A stretch of 25,830 nt of DNA from a virus. Shown piece after piece: positions 1 to 6,927 of this stretch; position 1 is the stretch's first letter, and every line of letters begins with the position of its first letter. The stretch is taken from positions 1 to 25,830 of IMG/VR virus record IMGVR_UViG_3300024333_000078, one strand, 5' to 3'. Both the position numbers and the translations under genes were made by a program. A model generated the notes under the pieces. The model was not told the origin of the DNA. It was given only the letters and a program-made list of their open reading frames with translations, and made no database searches.

Positions 1-2
1 GG

Positions 3-404
3 AAAATCAAAAACAAGAGTAAACTAAAAAACAAGAGTAAACTCAGAGGTCGCCTGAGTAAAAATATGCGGTCTGTTCTCACTGGTTGGTCTATTGGTAG
101 AATAAACAGCAGGATTCAAATGCTAACTGAGGAGAACGGTGTCTCTCTTCGGAGAGTTCCCGCTTATGGTAATTCTATTACATGTCCATACTGTAGCCAC
201 AGTGAGAAGGCGAACCGAGCAAGTCAGGGAGAATTTGTTTGTGTGAAGTGTGGTGTTTCACTCAATGCCGATACTGTCGGTGCGACAAATTCACTGGCTC
301 GGTTCGCTTTGGGTACTTACGGTTCCCAATACAAACAAATGTTCTTGGTGAAACATCCTTATTACCACTCAGGTGATAAGGTAATTTCTTCCAATTTCAT
401 TTGA
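3..404 (+). CDS. tnpB: TnpB-like RNA-guided nuclease, C-terminal part (runs off left edge)
   Basis: The frame is open to the window edge; the first ATG is at 66, but codons upstream of it also read sensibly, so this is the 3' end of a longer gene. It has the hallmark TnpB/OrfB C-terminus: a zinc ribbon with two Cys pairs (CPYC at 183-194, CVKC at 240-251), then the RuvC-III motif NADTVGATN, whose catalytic Asp codon is at 270-272. TnpB proteins of the IS200/IS605 and IS607 groups are RNA-guided DNA nucleases that help the element persist. The Lys-rich start contains an 18-bp tandem duplication (13-25 and 31-43 are identical). The stop at 402-404 overlaps the resumed pnkp frame, and a strong hairpin (357-381) lies inside the 3' end, as expected for the right end of such an element. 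A TnpB-related phage Cas12-type nuclease cannot be excluded without the N-terminus. Confidence 0.8.
   Translation, partial: KIKNKSKLKNKSKLRGRLSKNMRSVLTGWSIGRINSRIQMLTEENGVSLRRVPAYGNSITCPYCSHSEKANRASQGEFVCVKCGVSLNADTVGATNSLARFALGTYGSQYKQMFLVKHPYYHSGDKVISSNFI
10..45 (+). repeat. 18-bp tandem duplication inside the TnpB-like gene
   Basis: The 13-mer acaagagtaaact occurs at 13-25 and again at 31-43, a period of 18 bases. It adds six residues in frame (a Lys/Asn/Ser-rich stretch) just before the RuvC/zinc-ribbon region. It looks like a recent replication-slippage duplication. Confidence 0.7.
357..381 (+). other. Candidate TnpB-element right-end hairpin / omega-RNA scaffold
   Basis: Bases 357-366 (ccttattacc) pair with 372-381 (ggtgataagg), giving 10 bp with one T-G wobble and a 5-base loop (actca). 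It lies over the end of the tnpB-like frame, directly before pnkp-like coding sequence resumes. In IS200/IS605-type elements a subterminal right-end hairpin is recognised by the transposase, and transcripts across it form the omega-RNA whose guide is the flanking DNA. Position and shape fit that role; the function is inferred and the exact element end is not determined. Confidence 0.5.
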
Positions 405-1273
405 ACGGTTTGATTGAACGTGATTTCATAGGGTATTCGTCGGCTATACGCAACGAGAGCATGCTTCTTCACGAACATGGTTACAACAACGCGGTGCTTA
501 AAGTGCTTGACGGTATCAAGGCGGCTAGTGGTTTCGGGGCTATGTCGAAGGAGCAAGGTGTATCCGAGCTTGGTAATGCGGTGTACAACACGTTCTCGTC
601 AACCATGTCGTTCGGTGTTGATAACATGATGGTGGACCACCACGGCACGATGCGTGGTTTACATTTGTTCGATAAGCAGGTTGAGCTGTATGGTTCGGAA
701 GGTGAACTCGGTATACAGGCTTTCGATATATTGAAGCTCGTGTATAAAGATGGTACGGAACGTGTCAATTACGATAACAGTTGTTTCTCGAGCATTAACG
801 ATAACTTGCACCTCGTGGTTGATTTCGATAAACCTAGCATCGCGTACAGGTCGCGTGGATGTAATGATATCACCGTGGCTTTGCGTAATGCTGACGATAT
901 ACTGGCACACGTGAACGAGTTTTACATTAGGTTGACACGCATTAACATGATGGAAGGTGTTGTTATAAAACCCCTGAACGATGAGGTATGCTTGACGAGC
1001 AATATAGCCCCTTGTTTGAAATGCAGGAACACGGAATACTTGCGTATCATCTACGGTCACGATTACGATATGGGGGAGAAGTACGATGCCCTCATCAAGA
1101 ACAAGAGTATATCTAAGAAGGTGCGATTATCTATAAGCGAGTTCAGGTTGGGTCACGACATGTTGAATATACCGTATGGTTCGCTTGATGGTGGTGATGA
1201 GTCGCAACTCGTTAAGGTATGCAAGTTGATAGGCGAGGTTGAGTCGGAGAAGGAATTGGACCCAAGATTATAA
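401..1273 (+). CDS. pnkp: Pnkp RNA-repair enzyme, C-terminal ligase domain, 5'-truncated
   Basis: This matches the C-terminal half of the adenylyltransferase (ligase) domain of bacterial Pnkp, which heals and seals broken RNA. Visible elements are a segment with the pattern of the Pnkp helical insert (LNGLIERDFIGYS), nucleotidyltransferase motif IV EGVVIKP at about residue 185, motif V around LKCRN with the Pnkp signature YLRIIYG near 213, and a C-terminus ending ELDPRL, like the usual Pnkp end. The kinase, phosphatase and motif I lysine are absent. The listed start is a TTG at 401 with no good ribosome site; the same frame is open back to 380 and the first ATG is at 461. It therefore looks like the 3' part of pnkp cut off by the TnpB element. 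hen1 follows 18 bases downstream, the usual pnkp-hen1 order. A split ligase subunit (Rnl-like) is an alternative. Confidence 0.75.
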   Translation: MNGLIERDFIGYSSAIRNESMLLHEHGYNNAVLKVLDGIKAASGFGAMSKEQGVSELGNAVYNTFSSTMSFGVDNMMVDHHGTMRGLHLFDKQVELYGSEGELGIQAFDILKLVYKDGTERVNYDNSCFSSINDNLHLVVDFDKPSIAYRSRGCNDITVALRNADDILAHVNEFYIRLTRINMMEGVVIKPLNDEVCLTSNIAPCLKCRNTEYLRIIYGHDYDMGEKYDALIKNKSISKKVRLSISEFRLGHDMLNIPYGSLDGGDESQLVKVCKLIGEVESEKELDPRL

Positions 1274-1291
1274 TATTTAAAAAATATTTTT

Positions 1292-2536
1292 ATGGCAACT
1301 ATAGTAATAAAATCTAATAACCCGGATATATCGTACGTCCTGTGTAAAAATCCTAACGGTATGCCGCTCGTCAAGAGTATCAGAGATGGTATAGGTGTTG
1401 GCTGGTACAGCGACGATACGACTTACTGCATCAATTTCAGGGATGGTAAGAGGACCATATCGTTCAAGGAATACGAGGGTCAGCAGCACGAGTACCTCAC
1501 GTACACGTCGTATAACTCTCCGTTTGCGTACCTGTCATTACTCAACGAGTTCTTGAGGGTTAATTCTACCCATAAGGATGATGTTAGCGGTTACGAGTAC
1601 GAGATGTATTTCTCGTGTGTCAGTATAAAGGGTAAGATGTGGTTGGGCATGTTGATATCCTTTATCAAGGATGCTACCGTTGAGCTAGGTGAGGTATCAG
1701 TTGGTAATTATTCTGTGCGTGTTAAATCGACGCTTGGGTTCAATGTCCTGTTGAGCATATCCCAGTTCATTATATTCATGGTTTCGGTCAGGAACGGTGA
1801 TGACATGTACATAGATGTCAATTTGAAGCGCAAGTACATCAATTTGATGAGGAAGTTGCGTGTCCCGTATTCCGTCAGGAACATATTCAAGTCCAACCTC
1901 CTTGTTGAAGGTAGTGGTCAGCTCATAAAGGAATTGCAGGAAGATTGCGATGATGTGCTATTGTTGCAGCCGGGTAATTCTAATAGCAGCAGGATGTCGT
2001 TCGTGATGGGCAACAGGTGGTTGTGTGAACGTGATGTTGTCGATATAGGTTGTGGTGAGGGTAAGTACAGTTTTAAAATAGCCGGTAGGACAGAACGTAC
2101 GGTACACGCTGTTGATATAGACGAGGATGCCATCGCTTATGTATCCACTAAAGCCAAGAACGCGAAATACGGTAATGTGGTCACGTATGATTCTGTTGAG
2201 TCGTGTGTCGATAACATGTCAACGGAGTTCGACGTGCTTGTTGTCGAGGTTATAGAACACATGGAGTACGATGACGCGGTGGATATGGTAAGAAGATTGA
2301 CGACTAACAATCTTGTAAATAAAATAATATTAACTACACCGAACAGGATGTTCAATGTTTATTACGGTATGGGTGATGGTGAGATGCGGCATGGTGATCA
2401 CAAGTTCGAGTTGTCACCCGGCGAGTTTGATGATTTCATTAAATCTGTACGTGGTGATATGAATTTTAGCCACCACGGCGTAGGTGATAAAGTGAATGAA
2501 GAATACACGACTCTCGGTTGTATATTGTACCGGTGA
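1292..2536 (+). CDS. hen1: Hen1 RNA 3'-terminal ribose 2'-O-methyltransferase
   Basis: Bacterial Hen1 methylates the 2'-OH at a cleaved RNA 3' end, before or while Pnkp ligates it, so the repaired tRNA resists re-cleavage. The C-terminal half has the SAM-binding motif DIGCGEG (near 250), the metal-binding EVIEHM (E319, E322, H323), TTPN near 350, and RHGDHKFE with H370. Together these form the Hen1 E-E-H-H Mg/Mn site. The N-terminal about 230 residues are divergent but start like Hen1-N (NPDISYVLCKNPNG); that domain activates the Pnkp ligase in characterised systems. At 414 residues it is slightly shorter than typical bacterial Hen1 (about 450-500). The ATG follows an A/T-rich spacer after pnkp. 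No catalytic residue appears to be missing, so the methyltransferase looks functional even though the partner is truncated. Confidence 0.88.
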   Translation: MATIVIKSNNPDISYVLCKNPNGMPLVKSIRDGIGVGWYSDDTTYCINFRDGKRTISFKEYEGQQHEYLTYTSYNSPFAYLSLLNEFLRVNSTHKDDVSGYEYEMYFSCVSIKGKMWLGMLISFIKDATVELGEVSVGNYSVRVKSTLGFNVLLSISQFIIFMVSVRNGDDMYIDVNLKRKYINLMRKLRVPYSVRNIFKSNLLVEGSGQLIKELQEDCDDVLLLQPGNSNSSRMSFVMGNRWLCERDVVDIGCGEGKYSFKIAGRTERTVHAVDIDEDAIAYVSTKAKNAKYGNVVTYDSVESCVDNMSTEFDVLVVEVIEHMEYDDAVDMVRRLTTNNLVNKIILTTPNRMFNVYYGMGDGEMRHGDHKFELSPGEFDDFIKSVRGDMNFSHHGVGDKVNEEYTTLGCILYR

Positions 2537-2549
2537 TTTGTTTTTTTGG

Positions 2550-2557
2550 TATATTTG
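2550..2557 (+). promoter_or_regulatory. Bacteroidetes-type -7 box TATATTTG
   Basis: An exact TAnnTTTG match lies 24 bases before the start of the 171-residue gene. A weak ATTG is placed at 2524-2527 as a possible -33 element (22-base spacer). It suggests that the third gene of the block can be transcribed separately from hen1. Confidence 0.5.
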
Positions 2558-2581
2558 GTTCACTTATAAAAAAATAATTAA

Positions 2582-3097
2582 ATGATGGACGGGTTAAATG
2601 TATATGAGGATGATTTATACAGTGTCGATGTAATTGATTGTTGTGATGACGATGAATACACTCGTATCGGTTGTAAATCAACAGAAAGGGAGTGTAAGAA
2701 AATAAAAGTACATTTCGCTACTAGTATAAAGCACATAATAAACAAAACAAGGTTGAAGCAAAGGAGCGATTACGTTCTGAGTGTCGATCTTATTATGAGG
2801 AACAAGATGGAAAAGATGCCATCTGTTCTTAACTCCATGCAGCTGCTGTTGTTGAATTACGAGGTGAACAAGTTGATAAACAAGGTCATATCAAGTAACA
2901 CCACCAACTATACCGACATAATGCATATAAACTCGAACATGTCTGTTACCAGCGTTTTGAACACGGCATCCTTGCTGCGTAGTACTTACAAGAATGTCAA
3001 CTTCACGTTTACCGTTTACCATGATCTGGAAGAAGAGGATATGGCGGAGTCTATTTGCTCTCACGATAGCGTGTTTAGTAAAGTGACTGTTTTATGA
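2582..3097 (+). CDS. Unknown protein downstream of hen1
   Basis: This 171-residue protein is not recognised. The first 30 residues are acidic with an unusual CCDDDE run; the rest looks mixed alpha/beta, with a Leu-rich helix near 88-105 (SMQLLLLNYEVNKLINKV) and many Asn/Ser. There is no signal peptide, membrane segment or clear catalytic motif. It starts at an ATG 45 bases after hen1, has its own TATATTTG box, and ends at a TGA two bases before a strong bidirectional terminator. It is the last gene of the plus-strand block. The context allows a role alongside RNA repair, but nothing in the sequence proves one. Confidence 0.75.
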   Translation: MMDGLNVYEDDLYSVDVIDCCDDDEYTRIGCKSTERECKKIKVHFATSIKHIINKTRLKQRSDYVLSVDLIMRNKMEKMPSVLNSMQLLLLNYEVNKLINKVISSNTTNYTDIMHINSNMSVTSVLNTASLLRSTYKNVNFTFTVYHDLEEEDMAESICSHDSVFSKVTVL

Positions 3098-3099
3098 TA

Positions 3100-3138
3100 A
3101 AAACAAAAGCCTGTTTGATTTAAACAGGCTTTTGTTTT
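3100..3138. terminator. Bidirectional intrinsic terminator between convergent blocks
   Basis: A perfect 17-bp inverted repeat (3100-3116 with 3122-3138, loop gattt) has A-runs on the left and T-runs on the right, so it yields a hairpin followed by U-rich RNA on both strands. It separates the RNA-repair block (+) from the tail-tube block (-). The stop of the minus gene at 3137-3139 overlaps its right arm. Confidence 0.9.
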
Positions 3139-3613
3139 ATTTTATATCGTTGATGTCGAACGGTCCTTCCAGCCCGAACATCCGGTAGTTGTTGCCGAAT
3201 ATCTCGTGCATGAACAACTCGTGACGCTTCGCCTTTAGCTTGTGCTTGGCTATCGGGTCGTTGTTCTTGTCGAATTTTATGACTTTTGAAACGTTGTCGA
3301 ACACCTTGCTGAAATCCTCGAATGATGTCAGAGCGTTTCTCGTCTTGAGGTCATATGTCGACATCTCGTACACCATCTTCACGTAGTCTTCTTGCTCCTC
3401 GTTGACTGCTTGTACTTTGTTAAGGAACTCGAACTGGTCTTTGTTCGTAACGTCTATGGAGTTGTCCTTGATGTAGTCCTGTATGCTCTGCATTGCGTCA
3501 GCCTGTGTTATGTCATCCTTGAACGGGAACGGCACATCACCGGCGTTATCCACGCGAAGCACGTACATGTTGTCAAGCACGTCAATTACTGCTGTATTCT
3601 TGAAATCTGACAT
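3137..3613 (-). CDS. Unknown tail-module protein (possible tail assembly chaperone)
   Basis: A 158-residue, highly charged, mostly helical protein lying 18 bases after the tail tube gene. It is the last gene before the terminator. No recognised domain is seen. In contractile-tailed phages a small helical protein placed directly after the tube gene is often a tail assembly chaperone, so that is a positional guess only. The ATG at 3613 is used; TAA ends it inside the terminator arm. Also possible is a head-completion or tail-terminator protein. Confidence 0.75.
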   Translation of the reverse strand: MSDFKNTAVIDVLDNMYVLRVDNAGDVPFPFKDDITQADAMQSIQDYIKDNSIDVTNKDQFEFLNKVQAVNEEQEDYVKMVYEMSTYDLKTRNALTSFEDFSKVFDNVSKVIKFDKNNDPIAKHKLKAKRHELFMHEIFGNNYRMFGLEGPFDINDIK

Positions 3614-3631
3614 ATAGCGTGGTGTATGTTT

Positions 3632-4225
3632 TTAGATAATGTCCGATAGGTCGTATGCACCGTTGCGGAGTTCTTCCCAGTTGTCTGAAACGAATTTAGC
3701 GGTGAGGGAATATATACCGTCCTTGCTGCCGTAATCGAGATCCATAGAGTTCAATGGATCCATCATGAAAGCGGTCTTGAAGTTGAACGAGCGGTATATT
3801 TCCTGTGCCTTGTTCGAGATCGCGACGTATATGGACCCGGCGTAATCGCGTTTAAGGCCCTGCGACCCCCTGTTAGGGTTGTAGTGTATGTTAGCCCACT
3901 GGCGCAACGTGTTGTACGTGTACATCGAGTTAGAATCGTCCAAGTTCACCTCGAATTCTATCGTGAATTCGGCGTGTGTTTTCTCTGGTGCTGCGTTAGC
4001 GTACACGCGTTCCGCGAACTTGTACTTCTGTGTCACTATACCAGTAGGTGTTATCTCTGGTAAACCTTTAACCGTTTTAACTTGTTCTAGTAACAGGTCA
4101 ACGCCACCGATTACAGCGGGTGGTGTGAATATAACCTCGTACTGGTTCAAGTACAATGGTTCCCAGTTGTTCACGGCTGCCGCAGAGTTAGAGAAGTGGG
4201 GCAATCCGCTAGTTAATCTTGCCAT
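3632..4225 (-). CDS. gp19: Tail tube protein, gp19-like
   Basis: The protein polymerises into the inner tube of a contractile tail, inside the sheath and above the baseplate hub. It has 198 residues (T4 gp19 has about 163) with the tube-protein pattern: an early YLNQYEVIFTPP strand, a middle segment with the LRQWANIHYNPNRGSQ type sequence, then RDYAG and the YRSFNFKTAFMMDPL stretch typical of tubes. The open frame begins at a TTG at 4231, but ATG at 4225 (MARLTSG) is the natural start. An A/T-rich leader with gaataaataa lies upstream at 4241-4250. Neighbours are an unknown protein upstream and a small helical protein downstream. Confidence 0.82.
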   Translation of the reverse strand: MARLTSGLPHFSNSAAAVNNWEPLYLNQYEVIFTPPAVIGGVDLLLEQVKTVKGLPEITPTGIVTQKYKFAERVYANAAPEKTHAEFTIEFEVNLDDSNSMYTYNTLRQWANIHYNPNRGSQGLKRDYAGSIYVAISNKAQEIYRSFNFKTAFMMDPLNSMDLDYGSKDGIYSLTAKFVSDNWEELRNGAYDLSDII

Positions 4226-4274
4226 GTTCAATCTTTTTTTTTATTTATTCGAGGTTGTGTGTTAACATGTTGTG

Positions 4275-5228
4275 TTATAACACTACCTTCAACTTTATAC
4301 TAGGTAAGAACACCTTCAGGAATCCCATTTCCTCTTTTGGGCGTAACTCGACGTTGTTCACGATTATCTTACCCTTCTTGGCTTCCGTGTGTGATATCAA
4401 TGTCTCCTCGATGAACTTGGGGTCTATGTTGAACACCACATCTTCACCGGTGAACTTTATGGTCTTGTGGAGTATAAGGTTGTTTATTATCACGGATACC
4501 TCTGATGTTTCCGAAAACTTGTTTATGTTCTTGAACAAAGATATTTCCCTTCCCTTGTAGATGTCATCCGATTCGATGTTATCTGGTTTCGTTCTCCTCA
4601 CGCTCACCTTTTGTTCTGGAACATCCTGTATGTCATCTAGCTCTATGCCGGCTTTCTTGATGAACACGTTGAAATTGCCGTTGAACACGTCGTTGCTAGA
4701 TGCTTCCACTTTCTTGACCATGGTTTCGGTAACGTCGCTGCGTACCTCCGACGGGTCTATCATCCCTTTCTTGACGACGAACGCGTTCTTGGATGGTCTG
4801 TAAACGGTGAAGCCCGTGTACTCGTTGTTGTTTATGTTGGACACGAGGAAGTAATCGCCGTCCAACATCTTGTACACGCGGTTCTTTTCTATTTTAGATG
4901 GTTTCTCACCTTCTTCCTGTATGTCGTTATCTACACCCGCACCTTCCTGTATCAGCTTGTTCATCTTATCCCGTGCTTCGCCGAGAGCATCGTCGACTGT
5001 CTTGACTATATCGTCGCCGTCGTGATCGCATAGTATATCTATCTGTTTGAAATTCAAAGCAGGGAATACATTGAATCCACTCAACGATGCTTTCTGGTTG
5101 TGCTTAACGTAATAAAGCCTACCACCCGACAAAGTGAAGTTGAAGTTCACGTTGACCTGCGTGTTCAACGTGACCAGGTTGTGTGCCGAATTATACCTCG
5201 AAATCTCCTCTATCTCGCGTGTTTCCAT
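4275..5228 (-). CDS. Unknown structural-module protein, in frame after an amber codon
   Basis: A 317-residue protein of unrecognised family. The N-terminal half is beta-rich (NFNFTLSGGRLYYVKHNQK), followed by a charged linker around 85-115. A later beta-rich region carries an SVRRTKPDN linker near 213, and the C-terminus ends in Lys/Val strands. It begins two codons after the stop of the 461-residue gene and in the same frame (TAG, CAT, then ATG), so UAG readthrough would join the two. Placed between capsid and tail tube genes, it may be a head-tail connector or virion protein; this is inferred from position only. Confidence 0.75.
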   Translation of the reverse strand: METREIEEISRYNSAHNLVTLNTQVNVNFNFTLSGGRLYYVKHNQKASLSGFNVFPALNFKQIDILCDHDGDDIVKTVDDALGEARDKMNKLIQEGAGVDNDIQEEGEKPSKIEKNRVYKMLDGDYFLVSNINNNEYTGFTVYRPSKNAFVVKKGMIDPSEVRSDVTETMVKKVEASSNDVFNGNFNVFIKKAGIELDDIQDVPEQKVSVRRTKPDNIESDDIYKGREISLFKNINKFSETSEVSVIINNLILHKTIKFTGEDVVFNIDPKFIEETLISHTEAKKGKIIVNNVELRPKEEMGFLKVFLPSIKLKVVL

Positions 5229-5231
5229 ATG

Positions 5232-6617
5232 CTATTGTTTTGGTGGTGTCTTTTTCTTGCGACCGCCTTTGGGTACCATCTTGTTCCCTTCGTGCGAGCC
5301 TGTCCTGAACTGCGACATCACGTGGCTTTGTAATTTAGACAAGAACCCGCTGACTATCGCGTTGAATATAGGGCAAGAACTCCCCATGAACGATACGAGA
5401 CCGATGTAATAGCCCCTTTCGTCTTCGTCCATTGATTTTATCGAGCTTGCTATGGAACCTAGGTCACCGACGTCAAGGTCATCGCCTTTTGATTTACCGA
5501 CGAGTTCCTTCAAACCACCCTTACCGTTATCCCTTTCGATACGTATGGCTGCCTTCGTAGCGCTATCGTAGCTGTTGCCCTTGCGTTCTGTTATGCTCGG
5601 TACAGGTACTTCGGGGTCGGGTATGCCGTTCAGTTTAAGCATGTCGTTGAAATCCATGTCGCTTGGTTCCCTGTCCAACAGCGAGTGGTCGTAATCGGCT
5701 ATATCGTTATCGATGTTTGCTATATCAAGGTCTGACAACCTGCTTAGAACCGATGCGATAACCTTCACGAAATCCTCCATGTTGAGGTACCCGATAGCCT
5801 TCTTTATTTTGGTCCGTGTTTCAGATTGTCCGCCACCGATTGTTTCGGCTGGTATCTGTATATCCGGTCTGCTTGGCTGGATGAATGACGTGACGTTATC
5901 CTCGGTGAGTACATCGACACTATCATCGAAGAACTCTATCCTGTGTGCTAGTTGTAATTCTGGCACGACATCCTTGTCGTTTGCAGTTTCCTTTCCTTGT
6001 TTCTTTGACGGTGATACGGCCTTGAATGGCTTCGCTTCTACCGTCTGTTTCTTTTCTGGTTTTGGTTTAACCTCCTTCTTGGGGTTGAACGTGCGTTTCG
6101 CTTGTCTCCTGTATTCATTGCCGAGCTTGTTGACGAGGTACTTCTGCATCCAGCATGACGTGCTGAGGAAGTTCATCATGCCGACGTAATCACGCTTGTT
6201 GTATCCTTCCATGTCGGCTATTATCTCGCCAACACGCTTCCAGTCAGTTTTGGTTATGTCGGTTGAATCTCCCGATTTACCGATTAGTTTTTTAAGCGAA
6301 TCCTTGCCGGTGGAGTTTGCTATCTTGGTGTCATTGTATCCCTTGTTGAACTTGTTGCCTGACCACTCGTTTATGCTGTGTAACACACTCTCGTTAACAG
6401 TGCCTTCCTTCACCATCTCGTGTTGTGCTATCGCATCTATAACGTAGCCGTAATCGAGAGTGTTCTGTATGCACTGGCACAACGTCTCGTCGCTTGCTTT
6501 ATCGATGACCATATTAAAGATTAATGCTGGGTCTTCGTGTTCCAGCATTAATCTAAGAATATCTAACCTACATAGCCCTGATTCGTCGATTGTGTTATTG
6601 AATTCAGCAATGTACAT
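5232..6617 (-). CDS. Unknown virion-module protein with an internal duplication
   Basis: A 461-residue protein not assigned to a family. Two related segments are visible: residues about 93-165 (KKLIGKSGDS, then GYNKRDYVGMMNFLSTSC) and about 348-429 (KELVGKSKGDD, then DERGYYIGLVSFMGSSC). They share a conserved order of GKS-type loop, charged helix, Tyr-Val/Ile-Gly and Ser-Cys. A Lys/Pro-rich linker (about 173-215) separates them and the tail is very basic (GGRKKKTPPKQ). The GKS motifs are not preceded by a proper P-loop, so ATP binding is not claimed. It ends in TAG directly before, and in frame with, the next gene. The basic tail suggests nucleic-acid contact. Confidence 0.75.
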   Translation of the reverse strand: MYIAEFNNTIDESGLCRLDILRLMLEHEDPALIFNMVIDKASDETLCQCIQNTLDYGYVIDAIAQHEMVKEGTVNESVLHSINEWSGNKFNKGYNDTKIANSTGKDSLKKLIGKSGDSTDITKTDWKRVGEIIADMEGYNKRDYVGMMNFLSTSCWMQKYLVNKLGNEYRRQAKRTFNPKKEVKPKPEKKQTVEAKPFKAVSPSKKQGKETANDKDVVPELQLAHRIEFFDDSVDVLTEDNVTSFIQPSRPDIQIPAETIGGGQSETRTKIKKAIGYLNMEDFVKVIASVLSRLSDLDIANIDNDIADYDHSLLDREPSDMDFNDMLKLNGIPDPEVPVPSITERKGNSYDSATKAAIRIERDNGKGGLKELVGKSKGDDLDVGDLGSIASSIKSMDEDERGYYIGLVSFMGSSCPIFNAIVSGFLSKLQSHVMSQFRTGSHEGNKMVPKGGRKKKTPPKQ

Positions 6618-6694
6618 AGTGTTGTTGTTTTTGAATCGTTTCTATATTGACTGCCCGATGTAGGTTGTTTTGTTTCTATTTCGGTTAGGGTGTG

Positions 6695-6853
6695 TTACTT
6701 GCCTTGCATCTCTACCTTACCAACAGGTCTGTCGGTCCCCTTGGCATCATTAGCCTTTGGTGAATCTTCAGTTTTTGGTGTAGATAGTTCAGCGTTAGCC
6801 GAGATAAACTCCTTGAATGTCTTTGCTTTGCTAGTGAATGTCTTGATTTCCAT
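6695..6853 (-). CDS. Small (52 aa) putative internal head protein with capsid-targeting-like N-terminus
   Basis: A short frame of 52 residues, MEIKTFTSKA to VEMQGK, lies alone between the capsid terminator and the 461-residue gene. The segment KTFKEFISANAE resembles the N-terminal capsid-targeting sequence of T4 internal proteins (MKTYQEFI-x-E pattern), which the prohead protease removes. The remainder is Pro/Asp/Lys-rich and probably disordered. Codon use matches neighbouring genes. It is a reasonable candidate for a prohead core or packaged internal protein, but the short length leaves doubt. Confidence 0.6.
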   Translation of the reverse strand: MEIKTFTSKAKTFKEFISANAELSTPKTEDSPKANDAKGTDRPVGKVEMQGK

Positions 6854-6878
6854 ACTAACACTTATATTTTTTTTTAAA

Positions 6879-6910
6879 AAGAAAGCAGGAGTTTACCCCC
6901 CTGCTTTCTT
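6879..6910 (-). terminator. Intrinsic terminator after the major capsid gene
   Basis: An 11-bp perfect stem (6879-6889 with 6900-6910) with a 10-base loop. On the minus strand it starts 17 bases past the capsid stop and is followed by a T-run (then A-run). It would end or attenuate capsid transcription before the small 52-residue gene. Confidence 0.8.
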
Positions 6911-6927
6911 GTTAGAGATTCATGTTA

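Noticed and set aside
659-1060. Minus-strand frame opposite pnkp
   Set aside because: No recognisable features; the plus-strand frame carries the conserved ligase motifs.
5232-6617. GKS motifs of the 461-residue protein as ATP-binding P-loops
   Set aside because: They lack the GxxxxGK[ST] spacing and no Walker B follows.
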